Source: Orthonyx spaldingii (lineage: Eukaryota; Chordata; Aves; Passeriformes; Orthonychidae). From it: 64,000 nt of DNA. Numbering within the stretch: the first letter of the stretch is position 1; each line of letters opens with the position of its first letter. The notes below the pieces were generated by a model. It saw only the letters and a program-made list of their open reading frames with translations, was not told where the DNA came from and did no database searches. Location of the stretch: NCBI GenBank assembly GCA_013397795.1, contig VZTJ01000005.1:18293-82292 (forward strand), written 5' to 3'. Shown here piece after piece: positions 22,901 to 36,009 of the stretch. Position numbers and translations under genes: made by a program.

Positions 22901-25458
22901 TTGGCAGTGCTGTGTTTAATCCAGTTTCAACAATACCAACATGTCTGTAGTAATTCACATGGTAAAATATGAGATTTTATAGAGGTACTTGGCACTACAC
23001 ACTATATATTATTTGGGAGAGGAAAAATATTTCTGTTTTACAATTGTTTAGCATAAAAATTATACCCAGTTTTCCAGGTCACACTGAATGATATAGCTTG
23101 CATTCTTTGATGTTATTTATTTTAACAGGATCGGTTTAAATTCTGTTGCACATCCTGTTTAGTAGCTGTGTTCCCATGAGATTCCCATACCAGTGTATCT
23201 GGCGCATTTATGGCAGGGAATCCAGACCTGTACAAACACCAGCCAAGCCTGAGGTGAGAAAGAATAAAGCCAGGGATTGGTCAAACTGAGGAAGAGATGA
23301 TGGAAGCTGCAGGAGAGGGAGGTGAGTGTCTGTAAAGCTCCTAGGGAAAGGGCTCCCAGAGGAGGGTCTCAACCAGTTTCTCAGTTTCTCTCCTCAGGTT
23401 CAGGGAGATGCCTGCAGTTGTGTCCTGATGAGGATGTGGACTTGTCAGTGAGACCTTCCTGATTGAAGAAAACAGGCTGATGGCCTTACATGCACCCAGC
23501 ACCTACCTAATGATTCACAACCATGAGTTTATTTCCATACAAAATTTTACTTCATAGTTCACTATCCCCCAAGAATCATTCTGGTGATTCACTTCAGACC
23601 TGCTCTTCCTCTGAGATGTGCAGGGGTTTAGCCCATGCAAGCTGAAGACCCCTGGGACCTGTTGGTGGTTGACCCTTCTGCTTAGTGGATGCACTGGCTG
23701 CCCCATCTCTATTGGGAAAGCCATTTGCCAGCTGGCCTCTGGACCCCTCTTCCCTCCTCTACATTCTTTTCATTAGGTTTTCAGCTTCCTAGAAACATGT
23801 TAATTAGTTCAACCCTTCTTAATGGCAGCAGGTCATGTACGTGGATGCCTAAAATTCTGAGGTTACTTAAAAAATTTCAAAAGAAAAAGGTGCTCTGCAG
23901 CATAAAGGGCAAACATATTGAAAAGCCTTTAGAAATATCACTAATCTTAAGTACATAAAAATTCTCATTTGAAATTCCATCAAATTAGGGAATGGTGTTG
24001 TATGCATGAAAATAAGATGATTTATGAATTATATTTTGGAAACGGGGAAAGTAATCCATGAAATGGTGCTACTTGGTCTGATTTTAATGGGGTATGAGGC
24101 CTTTTTGCAGGAGAAAATAATCCATGCTCTAGAAAGGAGGGGAAAACGACAGGAGAATTTTCATGGGGATATATAATTAAAAAAACCCAAAACTGGAGTA
24201 GTCTGGAATTTTCTTGATTTAGGAATTAAGATTGTTGGAAACAATCTACAGAAAAACCACAGTGCAAGTGAGCACACAGAGGATAAAGATGTGATTGTAA
24301 TGTTGATGTGCTAGTGCAGGAAATTCATAACAAGAGTTTCTGCCTCAACTTGGTGATTCAGCTGGAGACAACCAGGGAGACTAAAGGGGCAGATTATTAG
24401 GCATCAATGTGGAGGGACCATGAAAAATGCCAGTATGATCTGACAGTGCAAGTAGAGATAGAGAAATATTAACGATATTGTACAAGGCACTGAGACGTCT
24501 CAATGGGAGTTATGTGGAGATAGGCCATCTCTAATGGAGAAAGATGAAATAAATCTGTAACAAATGATGGGAGAGAAAACCAGAATGTACCTGGGAACTG
24601 CAAGGGGATGAATAATCAGTTTCTGCTGAGAACACAGGGATCTATGTCAGGAAAAATTCAGACTTGGCTGTTTTAGACTATCACAGACGATTGTGGACCA
24701 CAGGTACAATAACATAACCAAAAGGTGAATGGTATCTCAGGATGTGTGACACAAAGTGTTTTTGTCACAAGTAGAGAAGGGGAAATATTGCTACATGAAT
24801 TAAAGACTAGATTATGTGCTTAAAACAGAAAAAGGGTGAGAAATCCAACATGAGAGCAACAACAAAAAACCCATTTAAACTCTTTTTAACATCACTATGA
24901 TACTGTTATTAATAGTACCCTGCATGGCTGAACATCAAGAAAGGAAGAGATGTAATCAAAGTGGAGGAATTTTTTTTGCCCAAGAGTAAATGGATACGAA
25001 TGAGAGATGAATAAATATATAAGTATAACATCTGAAGAGAATCTCTAGCTACTGGAAGAAGAGGATTACAGAACGTTGCTCAGTGGGGTGGAAGAAAAGG
25101 AGAGAAATCTTGTTGGACATAAAATGGAGTTTGGAAAATTTGTGGCTAGAAATTAAAGCTGAAGAAGCTTGCAATGCTACTGAGTTGATGATGACAATCA
25201 GCAACTGGTGTTGAAGAGTTATGGACCTCTCCCCTGGGGGAGAGACCACAATTCCTAATAATCCTGGCAGCAGTGATCCAATTCTTTCCATGCACTAAAT
25301 GTCATGCTATGATTTCCAATTAGTTCAGAGTTTCCTTTAACCTACTGTGGCCATACTTTCAATCCATGCCAAAAAGAAGTGATATCAGTAATGTCAGAAC
25401 TGGATCTTTTACTAGATTTTAGATTTGTATTAAGCTATGGTATAATTTATATTACTTT
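19963..25458. other. Long repeat-poor non-coding stretch
   Basis: About 5.5 kb without a recognised gene or transposon. The block at 20460-20640 looks unique and complex. The region 23130-23480 is more GC-rich and carries splice-like words (GGAGGTGAGTG near 23320; TTTCTCTCCTCAGG near 23388), but no continuous reading frame links them. Confidence 0.45.
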
Positions 25459-25482
25459 ATTTGTTTGTTTGTTTGTTTGTTT
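25459..25482. repeat. Microsatellite (TTTG)n
   Basis: Nearly six uninterrupted copies of TTTG in an AT-rich setting. Confidence 0.9.
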
Positions 25483-28344
25483 CTCTTCTTTTGCTCTGGA
25501 AGGGCTCTCGGTAAGAGAATTATTAATTTAATTCCATCCTTTCAAACTTAACTTCAGTGTAAAAGCATTTCAAGGACAGTGACAAGAAAAGACAGAGAGG
25601 GAAAGAATGAATTTTTCCATCATCTCAAAGTGTATTTTAGGTCTCTTTCTTTACAAAATATTCTTGGAAGTCTAAGAAAATAAGCTGTATACCATATACA
25701 ATAATGAATATTGTCAGCTTATTACCTAAATGACACTAATATTTTGGTAAAGGTCTGGAAAATGGAATTTTAATATGCAATAGTCACAGAACCACAGGAT
25801 TGATAACTTTCTCTCTGAAGCATCATTTTATTGCATTAGCAGGCTAGTTTTAGAAAGGATAATTCAAAATCATACCTCCTCTGACTTGATTTAAAAGAAG
25901 ATCTCTGTTGCATTTCCTATTCTAAAAAATAGAAAACAATAATAATTAGGAATAATATGCAGTATTATCTGAAAGACAGAAGCTTATTTTAGTAGAGGAA
26001 ACAAACAAATACCCTTAATCTGTCACTTTATGATTGCATAGTGAATACCATGACTTCTTGTGATTATTATGATTATCTGAAAAATTCTCCTTCTTATCCC
26101 TGCTTTGTTGCAGGCTTTCTCAGAGAAAAACCACTTATCTCTCAGTGCCACCATTTCTTCCTCTGTTTAAAGGAAATAATATCTTTCCTTGCCTTGCCAG
26201 AGTTGCTACAAGGTCAAGTGTTTTAAAGACTGAAGCTCTTTAGCTGTGGCGTAGGAGTTGGGACATATAAATAAATAAGATCTGGTGCAGCAGACTCAAG
26301 TTCGTGGCTGTATAAAATGAAAACTTTCATCTGTTGAGAAAACACGTCTGGAGGGAATGAAGTGCAGTAAGATGATGTGATGGGAGAATTAAGGTGATAG
26401 ATATCCATAACCAAGCATACTATCTTCATCTCTGGCAAAGGAAAAATAAAATATTTTAAACCTAGTCACCCATCTAAATATAATGATGATATCATTATAG
26501 AGTTTGCACCCACTGACAAATGCAAGACACCGTAGAAGCATAAAGCACTTCAAGTAAATAGCAGCATAATTTTGTCAGAGGTTGCAAAGTTAATTCAGTC
26601 CTGGCCCCATTCACAATATTTTTAATTTTTTATTATTTTATTGAATTGGTTTATAAGGTAATAAATAATGCTCTTCAATTTATCCAGGGTACATCAGTTG
26701 ACAAGGGGAACCTTGAGTGATGACAGAGCCTTGGAGTTTGGATTAATATAATATTATATTCACATAAAGTAAAAATTCGTCCTGTTATATAGCCACCTAC
26801 AAAGCATGTAGTTGTTTCTGCTGGTTATTGAGCCATGGACTTGACTTTTAGAGGATTGTCAGTGTGAAACCACAAATACACTTTGAAACCAACAATAAAT
26901 GAATTGACTGGTTTAATTTTTGTAATTATTTCTTTTTTTTTTCTAATTAAGAATGTATGTGCTACATATGCATGATTATATGCACAGAGAAATATTCTCC
27001 TAAATAATGTGTGTTTAGAATCCTGTAAGTGCTAAAAATGCACCTACCCAAAAATCCAAACCAATCACTAAACAAATTAAAACCCAACCAAACAAAAGAT
27101 ACCCCCAAACAAACAATAAACCTGGGGAAAGCTTGACAAAAATATGACTTCTCTGATGAAGCTTCATATGACGTTCTTTTGTACATGCTGTGTTTCTTTC
27201 AACTTTATACTTTTGAAAATGAAAAAATCACTGTCCCAGTGCCTGTTCATAGGTCCAACACATCCTGAGTGCTTCATGCATTTCTTGGTGGAACCTTTGG
27301 GCAGGAGATCTGGAAGGTCCAGCCCCGGCTGGGTTCACATTTTGCTCTCCTTCCATGTAATTTATTTTAAAATTCATTCTGATTTTCACTGCCTGGGTAG
27401 CCTTTAAGAATTTTATCCATTTCCTTTCAGATAGCAATCATCACACCAAAAAAGCAGAGAGATCCTCTGGTTCTCAGAGTGGAACCCTCACCGCTGGAGT
27501 ATCACAGCATCTCCCTAAGTTTGGGTGCCTTGTGTTGGCACATTCCCAGAAATAGGGATTGCTTAGGAATGATTGGTTCCTAATGCACTGGAGAACATGT
27601 GAAGAAGCTGTCAGATATTTTTTCTCCCATTTTATCATCTATGGCATCTAGCAAAGACAAGATACTAATACTGGCAGGTTGTCCAGAAGCCCTGTGATGG
27701 TGGTGTGTTTCTCTACTCTTCAACTCGGAATTGGCTTTTTTAATAAGTTTTAGCTCTGATAACAATCCTGCAGTTAGGTGGATCATATCTCAGTAGTGCA
27801 GTTGTCACAAGGAAAAAAATTCTGACATTCAGTTTGAATTAAAAAGTAATAAATGTTTAAAGAGATAAGAATTAATAAATAATAACTTATTTCTTTCTAT
27901 ATAGTAATTATTCCCTCTGGGTCTAATCCAAACACCAGCTTCCCCCTCCCAGGGCTTCTAAGCAATGTAGGCAAATGTAGACTTTGGTGTCTTGCTGGTC
28001 AGGAAAAAGGATTTCATCTGGAGTGATGAGGAGAACCAAGGACCTGGAGATCCTTCCTGAAACCAAAAGGAGAAGAGGGTGTTGAGTGAGTGAGCAGCAG
28101 AAGTGACCACACAAACACTCTTTCCCACAACAGAAACAGCCAAAAGTCAGTGGCTGGCCAGGCAAGGTGAGAAGAAATCCCTTGCCAAAAACCCTCCACT
28201 GTTAAAACAGCAGACCACCAAACTGGTGGTAGCAAGTAGGGCTCTTTACTGTCCCATGACCTGAGCATCTCAGCTTGTGCTTAAAATTGTCTCAGCTCCT
28301 CCCTTTTTAGTAACCAGATCTCAGTTTTAATTTTAACCTTTCTT
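25483..28344. other. AT-rich non-coding sequence
   Basis: No recognised gene or element. Short frames only. Confidence 0.5.
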
Positions 28345-28372
28345 TTTATTTATTTATTTATTTATTTATTTA
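28345..28372. repeat. Microsatellite (TTTA)n
   Basis: About seven copies of TTTA, without interruption. Confidence 0.9.
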
Positions 28373-30404
28373 AATCTTCTCTCTCAGAGAGTCAGGAATT
28401 GGTGAAAGAAGGGAAGATTAATTATCAAGGAAAAAAGTGAAGAAAGGAAGTTCAGGAAAGAATTTACCAAACAGAAAAGCTCCAAACCCCATAATCATGA
28501 TGTATATTTTTGATGTATTCTGTGTTATTTTTTTGGAAAGACCTAAAAAAATTCTTTATTTTTATTTAATAGATGAGGTGTCTTAAGGAACCAAGGTGTA
28601 ATAATAACAATTCTAGGTAATATATGTTAATATATTTGCAAGAAGAGAGAAGTAACAATAACACAGAATGGGCAGTACTGTGGGTTCATAATGGCACTCA
28701 GGATGTTGGCATTTCCCACATGACTTTCTGTGGATACTTGCTTTTGTTTTATTTTCTTAAGCAGAAGGAATAATTCATCTGTTGAAGACCTGGCTTTTGG
28801 TCTTTGCTCCCCTGCAGCAGAAAACAAACATCTCTTCCAACTGCTTTGGTGGCACTGTGAGAGGCACAGGTATTCCTTCGTCTGCTTGGAGCTGGAAAGG
28901 GAGGAAAAGCACCACTAAAATATGTAGCCAAGTCTTAAATAAACAACAAGGATATAACTTAGTGGAGCAAGGTTGGGGTTTGTCATGCTTTGTTTTAGCT
29001 ATCTCAAATATTATGTAGTTTAAACACGCCATGGTTGTTAATTCAGTAGTCAATGGGTGGAAAACTGAATGTTTTGTGAGGCTCTCTCCAAAAGAGATGG
29101 GTGGTTTGGTTTTGGGGTACCCTCAAGAAATGCCCAAAAATCCCCCTACGTGATTCTGCCCTGATAAATCCCAAAGGAACTGTAAAGATTTTCAAAACCT
29201 TCATTTGCATGTCTCTTTTTCCTCAATTTACTGAGAGGGAAATTTCTATAATAATTTCTATTTTGTCTTGTACTTTGCACAGCTGGTGCCAGCAACTGTG
29301 GATTGCCATGTTTGTGCCTGGCCCTGCACATGAACTGCAGTTATTACGGTCACATTGACAGTCCTACTACTGCTGAAAGATCATGGTCTTTTCAGGAGAT
29401 TTCTCTAGCTCTTTGGTAACTGTGCTTCTATGCATTATATAGGGAAAAATCACTTGGATCATAATTTCTGAGATTTTTTTTCCTCCACATCCAAGTTCTG
29501 CACAAGCCAGTCCTTCAGAAAACAAAAACCTCTGTGCCTTGTCTCTGCTTTTCTCTTGGTATTCTCTTTATTAGCTTGGTCTTGAGCTCTGACACTAGTA
29601 GAGTAGAAACAAACACTAGTAGAGTATGAAACAAATTTTTTTTTTTACTTTTAGTGTATAATGCAATCTAGGTCAATGCAGCCTGCAGGATTGAAACATT
29701 GGGATCTCATTAACTCTATTTTATTTCCTTTCCTTCCTTAGTCACAGAAAATAGATTAATAGGGTAGCACTTTGCAGTGAGTGGACATTAATTAATGCTA
29801 AATTACACTGGAATTCCACTGGAATCACATATTAACAGTCACACTAAGTCCAGAAGAGCTTGCCATGATTAATGTTTTTGTAAGGAATATCAAAAAATTA
29901 ATAACTATTTGTCACTTATAATAAAGTGTTACCAGTTAATTTTATACCTTTTTCTGTCTTGGTTTTGCTGTGAAAATGAGATGCTGGAAGTTTAAAGCCT
30001 GGTATTTGACAGAAATGCGAGCTTCCACATTCTGATCTGCTCAGGACTATTCGGTGCAACTTGTCCCATTGATACTTTTTGTATCAAGAAATAGAGCAAA
30101 TGTCACTTGGTTTGGGATGCAGAACCTGGGCAAGAGGAAGAGTTATTTTAATTCCTGTGCCATAATTCACTCCTCAGTATTGGAAATTCAAACCCTCAGA
30201 CTATTCATTAATTTGACAAACACCATAATGAGTGCAGAAAATGGCAGCGCATAAATCCATTCCCTTGACAAAGAACATAATGAGAATGGGAAGTGACACA
30301 AACTAAATAGATCACTTTACAGTCTGGAGATTGTATGTAGGTGCTTCTTGTGTAACCACGCCTCTCCCACCTTGCTCCTCTCTTTCTCTGTGCCTTTCCA
30401 AGGC
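28373..30404. other. AT-rich non-coding sequence
   Basis: No recognised gene. It contains a small tandem duplication at 29592-29634, listed separately. Confidence 0.5.
29592..29634. repeat. Two-copy tandem duplication (~21 bp)
   Basis: ACACTAGTAGAGTAGAAACA begins the first copy and ACACTAGTAGAGTATGAAAC the second. They abut and differ by one inserted T. A poly(T) run follows. This looks like replication slippage. Confidence 0.85.
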
Positions 30405-30578
30405 TCCTCTCTAGAAACAAGCAATAGGGCACAAGGAAATGTTTTCAAGTTGCACCAAGACAGATTTAGATTGGATATTAGGAAAAAATTCTTCTTTGAA
30501 AGGGTTGTCAAGCCTTGGCACAGGCTGCCCAGGGAAGAGCTGGAGTTCCCATCTCTGGGGGGGTTTAAAAGGTGTGTA
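30405..30578 (+). mobile_element. CR1 LINE fragment lacking its 3' tail
   Basis: The plus-strand CR1 3' UTR is readable from about the TCTAGAAACAAGCAATAGGG region through TTTAGATTGGATATTAGGAA, GCACAGGCTGCCCAGGGAAG and GGGGGGTTTAAAAGGTGTGT. The similarity then stops before the expected GGCACTT...GGTTGGAC block and terminal octamers. Both ends are therefore missing. Loss of the 3' end points to later deletion or rearrangement. Confidence 0.8.
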
Positions 30579-32265
30579 CATCTTTCAAGAAAGGCAGTCC
30601 TTTCTGAAGTACACCTCAGCCTTGGGTTCCCACCAAAACTTAATCTAACAAAGACTAGTAATTAGTACTGTTATTTAATGGCACAACTGAAGTCTTAGTG
30701 TTTGCAAAATGCTTTGAGAACTTTATACAAAAAAAATATGAATGCTAATTTTACTATTAATAAAATCAACTGCATTGCCTTTTTCCGCTAATAAATTATC
30801 CCAGTACTCACTAAAGAAATAATTTCTTTCAAAACCTAGCTTGCTTTTCTTGGTATCAACAGCACAGATCATTTAATATATTATAAAGTCTTTCCTACTG
30901 CTGTAAAGTCAAATATAAGCATTTATTTGAGCCTTTCTTTGTTCTTCCTTTTTATTTCTGAGGAAAGTGCTCTCAGGGAATAACACAGCTTGCTTAAATG
31001 CATAATGCTTTTTGCAGTAGGTACTTTAATTTTCTGACACTGAAACCTGCAAAAGTCAAATGTATGAAACAAAGTCTTTTTCTAAGTAGGCAGTATCAGA
31101 AGAATTTATCAAAGCCTAGGGAAACTGGGAAATAAATACACCAACCATAAACAAGGGAATATTAAAGATGAATCCCTAATTTTGTCCCAGTGCTGTGCAA
31201 AACAATCTTCTACCTCCGCTGTATTCAGTTTCAAGTTCTATATGACCTTCAGCTCGAAAGATGAGAGTCATATATTTAACTACCGTATTTTTTATTTACT
31301 ATACAAGTTGTGATGCAAAACACTTAATCTACATCATAAAATGGAAAGTGGCTGAGTTAGCAATGACCTTGAATGTTCCTACACTAAAAGCTGATCATTT
31401 TAAAAAAGTGCAGCCCTTTAGCTATGCTAAAGCGGACTTAAGTTCATGGCATGTGTTATTTTTCAAAATCTGACTTTTTTTTTTTCTGTGGGGAATCTTA
31501 GAATACAAATCTAGATGTTTTGCATGTTTTTATTTATGAGTGCATAGATATTCTCTGGTTAAAGAGAAGTGAGGAGGAAATAGCAGTGGAGTGTTCAAGG
31601 GAGTGGTTTGCTCAGTCCCTACTGACTTTCTGCTGAAATTGGATACTGAGCTCACTTTTCTCAATAGCAATGCACAGAAAACTGCATCAACACCTTCACC
31701 CACTAAACATGTTGAGGAAAGTGTTGATTAAAATCAATGGTAAAACTCTTTTCACTCCTTTCCCTCTTGAATATAGAGGGGAAGCAAAGAATCAGCAATT
31801 TCCTTGGGTGAGACAGTGAATATCTGCACAGTTTGTTCCTTCAGGTAAAGCCATGGCTGATCTTTGTATCTCCTATTTCACAGCATGCTGGCCCTTATAT
31901 AGTTTATAGAGCTCTGGTTCTCTTTTTTCTTTTTTTTTTTTTTCCCTAAATAGAAGCCAAGCAAAAACCTTGTGTTACAATTGTATTTTTACTTGAATAA
32001 ACACAGTCACCTGGCCAAAGAAGACAAATGTCAGAACCCCACATTTTTAGCAGGTGTTGCCTTTCCTTCTCAATGCCCCTTAGATATTCTAATACAATTA
32101 TTCCTGTTCACCATTCCCCTTTTCCTCTGTTTTAAGTTGGGGTTTTTTTTGTGTTACACTGGCTTGCCTTCCCCTACAGTGGTGGAAAATGTCCTAGCTC
32201 AGACTATCTTCTCATTCAACAAACAGAAGGCTGTTGCAGCCACCAGAAGCAGAAGAATTACACAA
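30579..32265. other. AT-rich non-coding sequence
   Basis: No recognised gene or element. A pyrimidine tract followed by CTAAATAG near 31919-31952 looks like a splice acceptor but has no supported exon behind it. Confidence 0.45.
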
Positions 32266-32845
32266 TGTGTGTGTTTTTTTGGGGTTGAGTTCATTTTTTC
32301 AGAGTATCTGGCATGGGGCTGTATTTTGGATTTGTGCTAGAAAGAGTGTTGGTAATACAGAGATGTTTTTGTAATTGCTGAGCAGGGCGTACACAGAACC
32401 AAGGCCTGTTTTTGATCTGCTTCCCATCTCACCAGCAACAGGGCTGGGGTTGCACGAGGAGTTGGGAGAAGACAGAGCTGAGACAGGTGACTTCAACTGG
32501 ATAAAGGGATATTCCAGACCATGTGACACCATGATTAGTATACAAGTCTGGGGGAAGAAGAAGGAAGTGGCGATGGACACATTTGGAACGATGGCATTTG
32601 TGTTCCCAAGTCACCATTATGCTGGTGGGCCCTGCTTTCCTGGAGATGTCCAAGTTCCTGCCTGTCCTGGAAAGGAGAGGATGAATTCCTTGTTTTGCTT
32701 TGGTTGCAGATTAGCCTTACCTGTTGAAGTGTCTTCATCTCAGGCCATGAGTTTTCTCATTTTCACTGTTCTGATTTTCTCCCCAGCCCGTGAAGGAGGA
32801 GTGGGTGAGGAGTGTGTGGAGCTGAGCTGGGGTCAAACCACCCCA
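32266..32845 (+). mobile_element. Old ERV LTR (about 580 bp, probably solo)
   Basis: The segment follows, in order, an LTR family widespread in birds: a GGGGCTGTATTTTGGATTTG block near 32312, TTGCTGAGCAGGG and CACAGAACCAAGGCC near 32377-32405, AAAGGGATATTCCAGACCAT before a TATA-region word AGTATACAAG near 32538, GCCCTGCTTTCCTGGAGATG near 32630, GAATTCCTTGTTTTGCTTTG near 32683, and a 3' end GAGCTGGGGTCAAACCACC. Expected end sequences are decayed and no matching target duplication is visible, so it is older than the two LTRs at 6.8-8.7 kb. No internal genes flank it. Confidence 0.75.
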
Positions 32846-33589
32846 GAGGGACATGTGGGATTCATTGCCAGACCTACTGGTGTCTTGCAGCAGTGGCAGA
32901 GCAGACTATGGAAGATTTGCTCCACTGTGCCATTTAGTCCAGGCTGTTTGTTCAAAATATTGCATAACATTAACATTTAAGATTTAAAAAATATCTAGGT
33001 GAGAGAGAGCAATGGAATAGCTTTCCCATGCTACCAAACCAGGGGATAACAGATGTGGTAAAAAGGGACATTAATATATTTAAGGTAATGATTAGAGGCT
33101 ACAGAATCCAATGTGATAAACTGAAATAGATTTATAAGGTTAATACATTTTCAGAGACTATAGACCATTTTATGGGATGTGCTATATAACTTTTGTTCCT
33201 TCACCCAAATACATGATCTTTACCAGAGATTTAAAACAAAACACTGTAGCAATTGGATTCTAAAGGTCAATAAAGGAAGAAGAAAAATGAAAGCAAAAAT
33301 CAGTAGTGGTAAAATAAAAAAAAAGCCAGGGGGAGGGTATTTCATTCATTCTGTTTCTGGTGCTGTTGTTTTGCCAATTAAACTGCTATAAAGATAATAA
33401 AAAGAACACACATCTGGCAAATGGTTTGGCTTCATAAGAAAAGATATTGTGACTTCTAAAACCCTTTAAAATTATATTTCCTAATAAATAAATCACCAAA
33501 TGGCACAAAGTCACATAAAAAACACTGCACATCTCATTAACCTTCAAGATATTTTAGTTATCTTTTTAGGTGAATTAGATCTTTGCTGC
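32846..33589. other. AT-rich non-coding sequence
   Basis: No gene or repeat recognised. Confidence 0.5.
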
Positions 33590-33836
33590 AGACAGCTTGT
33601 ATGTAAAATTTGTAAGCCATGCTGTGGCAGTGTGCCCTGCCTTGAGCCATAACCAGCAGTGGGAGCTCTAGGGGCTGCACCCAGCTTGCTATGGACTTTG
33701 GGGAACGATGACCCAGGTGTGTTGCTGGTATGAAAATATGACTGTAATCCATAAGGCTTCCCGGCAGGATATCCCACTGAGCAGGGACATATCGGAAGGT
33801 TGTCCTCCAGGGTGAGAGACTCCTCATTGCAACTGA
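33590..33836. other. Unclassified GC-richer block
   Basis: This block is noticeably more GC-rich than its flanks and lies directly upstream of a plus-strand CR1 3' end. It may be the more 5' part of that element or another repeat, but I cannot match it to a known family. Two overlapping minus-strand frames of about 100 codons cross it and show no recognised domain. Confidence 0.35.
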
Positions 33837-33958
33837 GCTTGAGGAATGTTTGGACAATAGTCTCAGGCATGTGGTGTAATCTTGGTGTTTTCATGTGCCT
33901 TGGACTCGATTGTCCTTGCGGATCCTTCCCAGTTCAGTACATTCTGTGATTCTGTGCT
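33837..33958 (+). mobile_element. CR1 LINE fragment (terminal ~120 bp)
   Basis: The sequence AATGTTTGGACAATAGTCTC, then AGGCATGTGGTGTAATC and GGACTCGATTGTCCTTGCGG, ends in CATTCTGTGATTCTGTGC. This is the characteristic CR1 3' terminus with two copies of the tail octamer on the plus strand. Confidence 0.85.
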
Positions 33959-34139
33959 TCTATTCCATGAGATCCTTGGTAAATAATTAATAGAAAGGTA
34001 AACTTTGAAATTGTAGCTAGGATTGATTGTGCACATATAAACATTTAGATATAAAACATTGTTCAAGCCTGAGACTAGAAGTAGATCCAGCTGCATCCAG
34101 ACTCCTTCCTGGGAAGGTGTTTAGAAGACAGGGGATCCT

Positions 34140-34351
34140 TTCTGAGCCTTGTATCTCAATGGATTTGTCCCCTTGATGGTTCTCTCAGCCCTTGTCCTCC
34201 ATGCGGTAAATAACCAAGTTTACCTTGCCACTGAATCCTGTTAAACCACTGCTGTATTTGCTGCCAAACTGTGCTAATTGGCTGGTTTATATCAATAAAC
34301 ATATTGCTACTTGTCTTGTAACGAGTGAAGTGCTTCACTCCATCCGTGACA
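34140..34351 (+). mobile_element. ERV LTR 3' part
   Basis: The segment ends in TCACTCCATCCGTGACA, preceded by AATAAA at 34294-34299 and the GCTAATTGGCTGG block. This is the R-U5 layout and 3' end of an avian LTR. The 5' limit is uncertain: I found no TG start with a matching target duplication, so the copy is probably truncated or its duplication has decayed. A short U5 of about 50 bases follows the signal. Confidence 0.55.
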
Positions 34352-35802
34352 CATGCTGAGGAAAGGCAATTTGCCTTGGGGCTGGAATTCTGTCTCCTTA
34401 CACCAGAATGATGACAAGCATGGAAAAAATCAACTCAAAACAAAAAAACCCCACAAACTCATAAAGAAGAGTGATTAGAGAGACTGAGTTCTCTTATTTA
34501 AAAATAAGAAGAATAAAAAGAAGTGAGGTGTAAAAATGCAAGCTAGGAAGAAGTCCAATAAGAAGGCAAAAGCTCCTTTTCTCCCCCTCTGTGTTTATTT
34601 AGTCATTTTGTAACATAGCATAGTCAAATATTTTGCAGTCTTGCAGTCAGAGAGGTATCACAGATTTCTTTTTGTTCCTGTGATCTGGGGAATACAGATG
34701 TGGGTGTATGAGTGCTTGTCCATTTTTATGCCTGCTGATGCAGCAAAACATATTATCTTTGTAAAAAGCCTTCTCTTCTTTTTAGAAGCAGAAGCCAAGA
34801 GCAATCTATGCTTTGTTTGATGGCAGCAGTTTGTAGAACAAGAAGCTATAGTAACAGATGCAATGCATATTGGTGTGTCAGGGGATATGTGTGTGTATTT
34901 GAGACACAGAAAGGGATGTTCTTTTGGTAAGTGAAAGTGGATTCCTCCGGACATTTCTGAAGATGCTGATATCTTTGAAAGGGAGTCAGAGAAAGGGCCA
35001 AAATATTAACAAGGATTGAGAGGTTTCATTATGAAGGATGTTTTAAAGAAGTTAAAGAACTGTCTGCTGTGACTTCCCAGGACTTGCAAAGTTATCACTT
35101 CATGCAGGAGAGAAAGAGCCCATATGAAAAAGGAGCTAAGAAAATGAATCACAAATGGAACTGCCTAATAAGATGCCAAAATGATGAAATGGGCCTCCGC
35201 AGGAAAAACCTCGCAGGACCCAAAGAGCAGCTGGAGAATTATTGGGAGAGGAAAACATTGTGCTGGTCCAGTGTAGCCATCACAGTCCAGCACAGGCTGA
35301 AAGTCCCTGAGTGATGACAGGAGGGAAAAGTAAGCTGCTTGTTTCACAATCAAAGAACCAGTTTTTAGAGATTTTCCAAACATTAGAAATGCTTGTTCCA
35401 TTAGATCATAATCAAGTGGGAACTGAGATTAAATAAACTTTGGAAAAAAGTGATAGTGCAGTGGTGGGAACTGTTTTGGTGATATCCTGTTCTTCTACCC
35501 TTATCTTTAGCCACAGAGGTAAAAGATTGCATTCTCCAGAAACATTTTGAAATACAATATGTTCTCCACTGGAATGTGATCCCATGAGATATGTCTGGAA
35601 GGGAACAAGGGGAGAGACTGAAGCTGTCTAGGACTAGTGACAGTCATTGCTGGGACAATCCCTGCAAGGACCAGGAAGCCTTCCTCAGGAAATCTGAGTT
35701 GGGAAGAAAAATGTACCTCCTCCCTCCACACAGATACGCCGCACGTCCCACAGACATATTGATTTTAACAAATTTGTTCTAGCCGATGAAAAACACACCA
35801 GC
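34352..35802. other. Unique non-coding sequence
   Basis: No gene or repeat recognised. Short frames only. Confidence 0.5.
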
Positions 35803-35854
35803 AAAAAAAAAAAAAAANNNNNNNNNNNNNNNNNNNNNNNNNNNNNNNAAAAAA
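35803..35854. repeat. Poly(A) run with assembly gap
   Basis: Fifteen adenines, 31 N (35818-35848), then six more adenines. The gap most likely lies within an adenine-rich simple repeat. A minus-strand frame crossing it is an artefact. Confidence 0.92.
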
Positions 35855-36009
35855 TCCTGGCCAGTTTTAGTCCGCAAGATATCAAGATATTTGGGAATGA
35901 CATTCAGTGCAGCACAGAAGACATTCACAAATCCTCTGTGAAATAAAATCCCACTTCAGACCTCAGGGCACTGGTGAAGCACTCCCTACATTTCTAGCAA
36001 TATCCACAC

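Noticed and set aside
23130..23480. Exon-like GC-richer stretch with donor- and acceptor-like words
   Set aside because: The words do not bound a continuous frame, and the order (donor then acceptor within 70 bases) would give an implausibly short intron.
32375..32980. 201-codon plus-strand open frame, the longest in the window
   Set aside because: Most of it lies in sequence that follows an avian LTR from end to end. No protein domain is visible.
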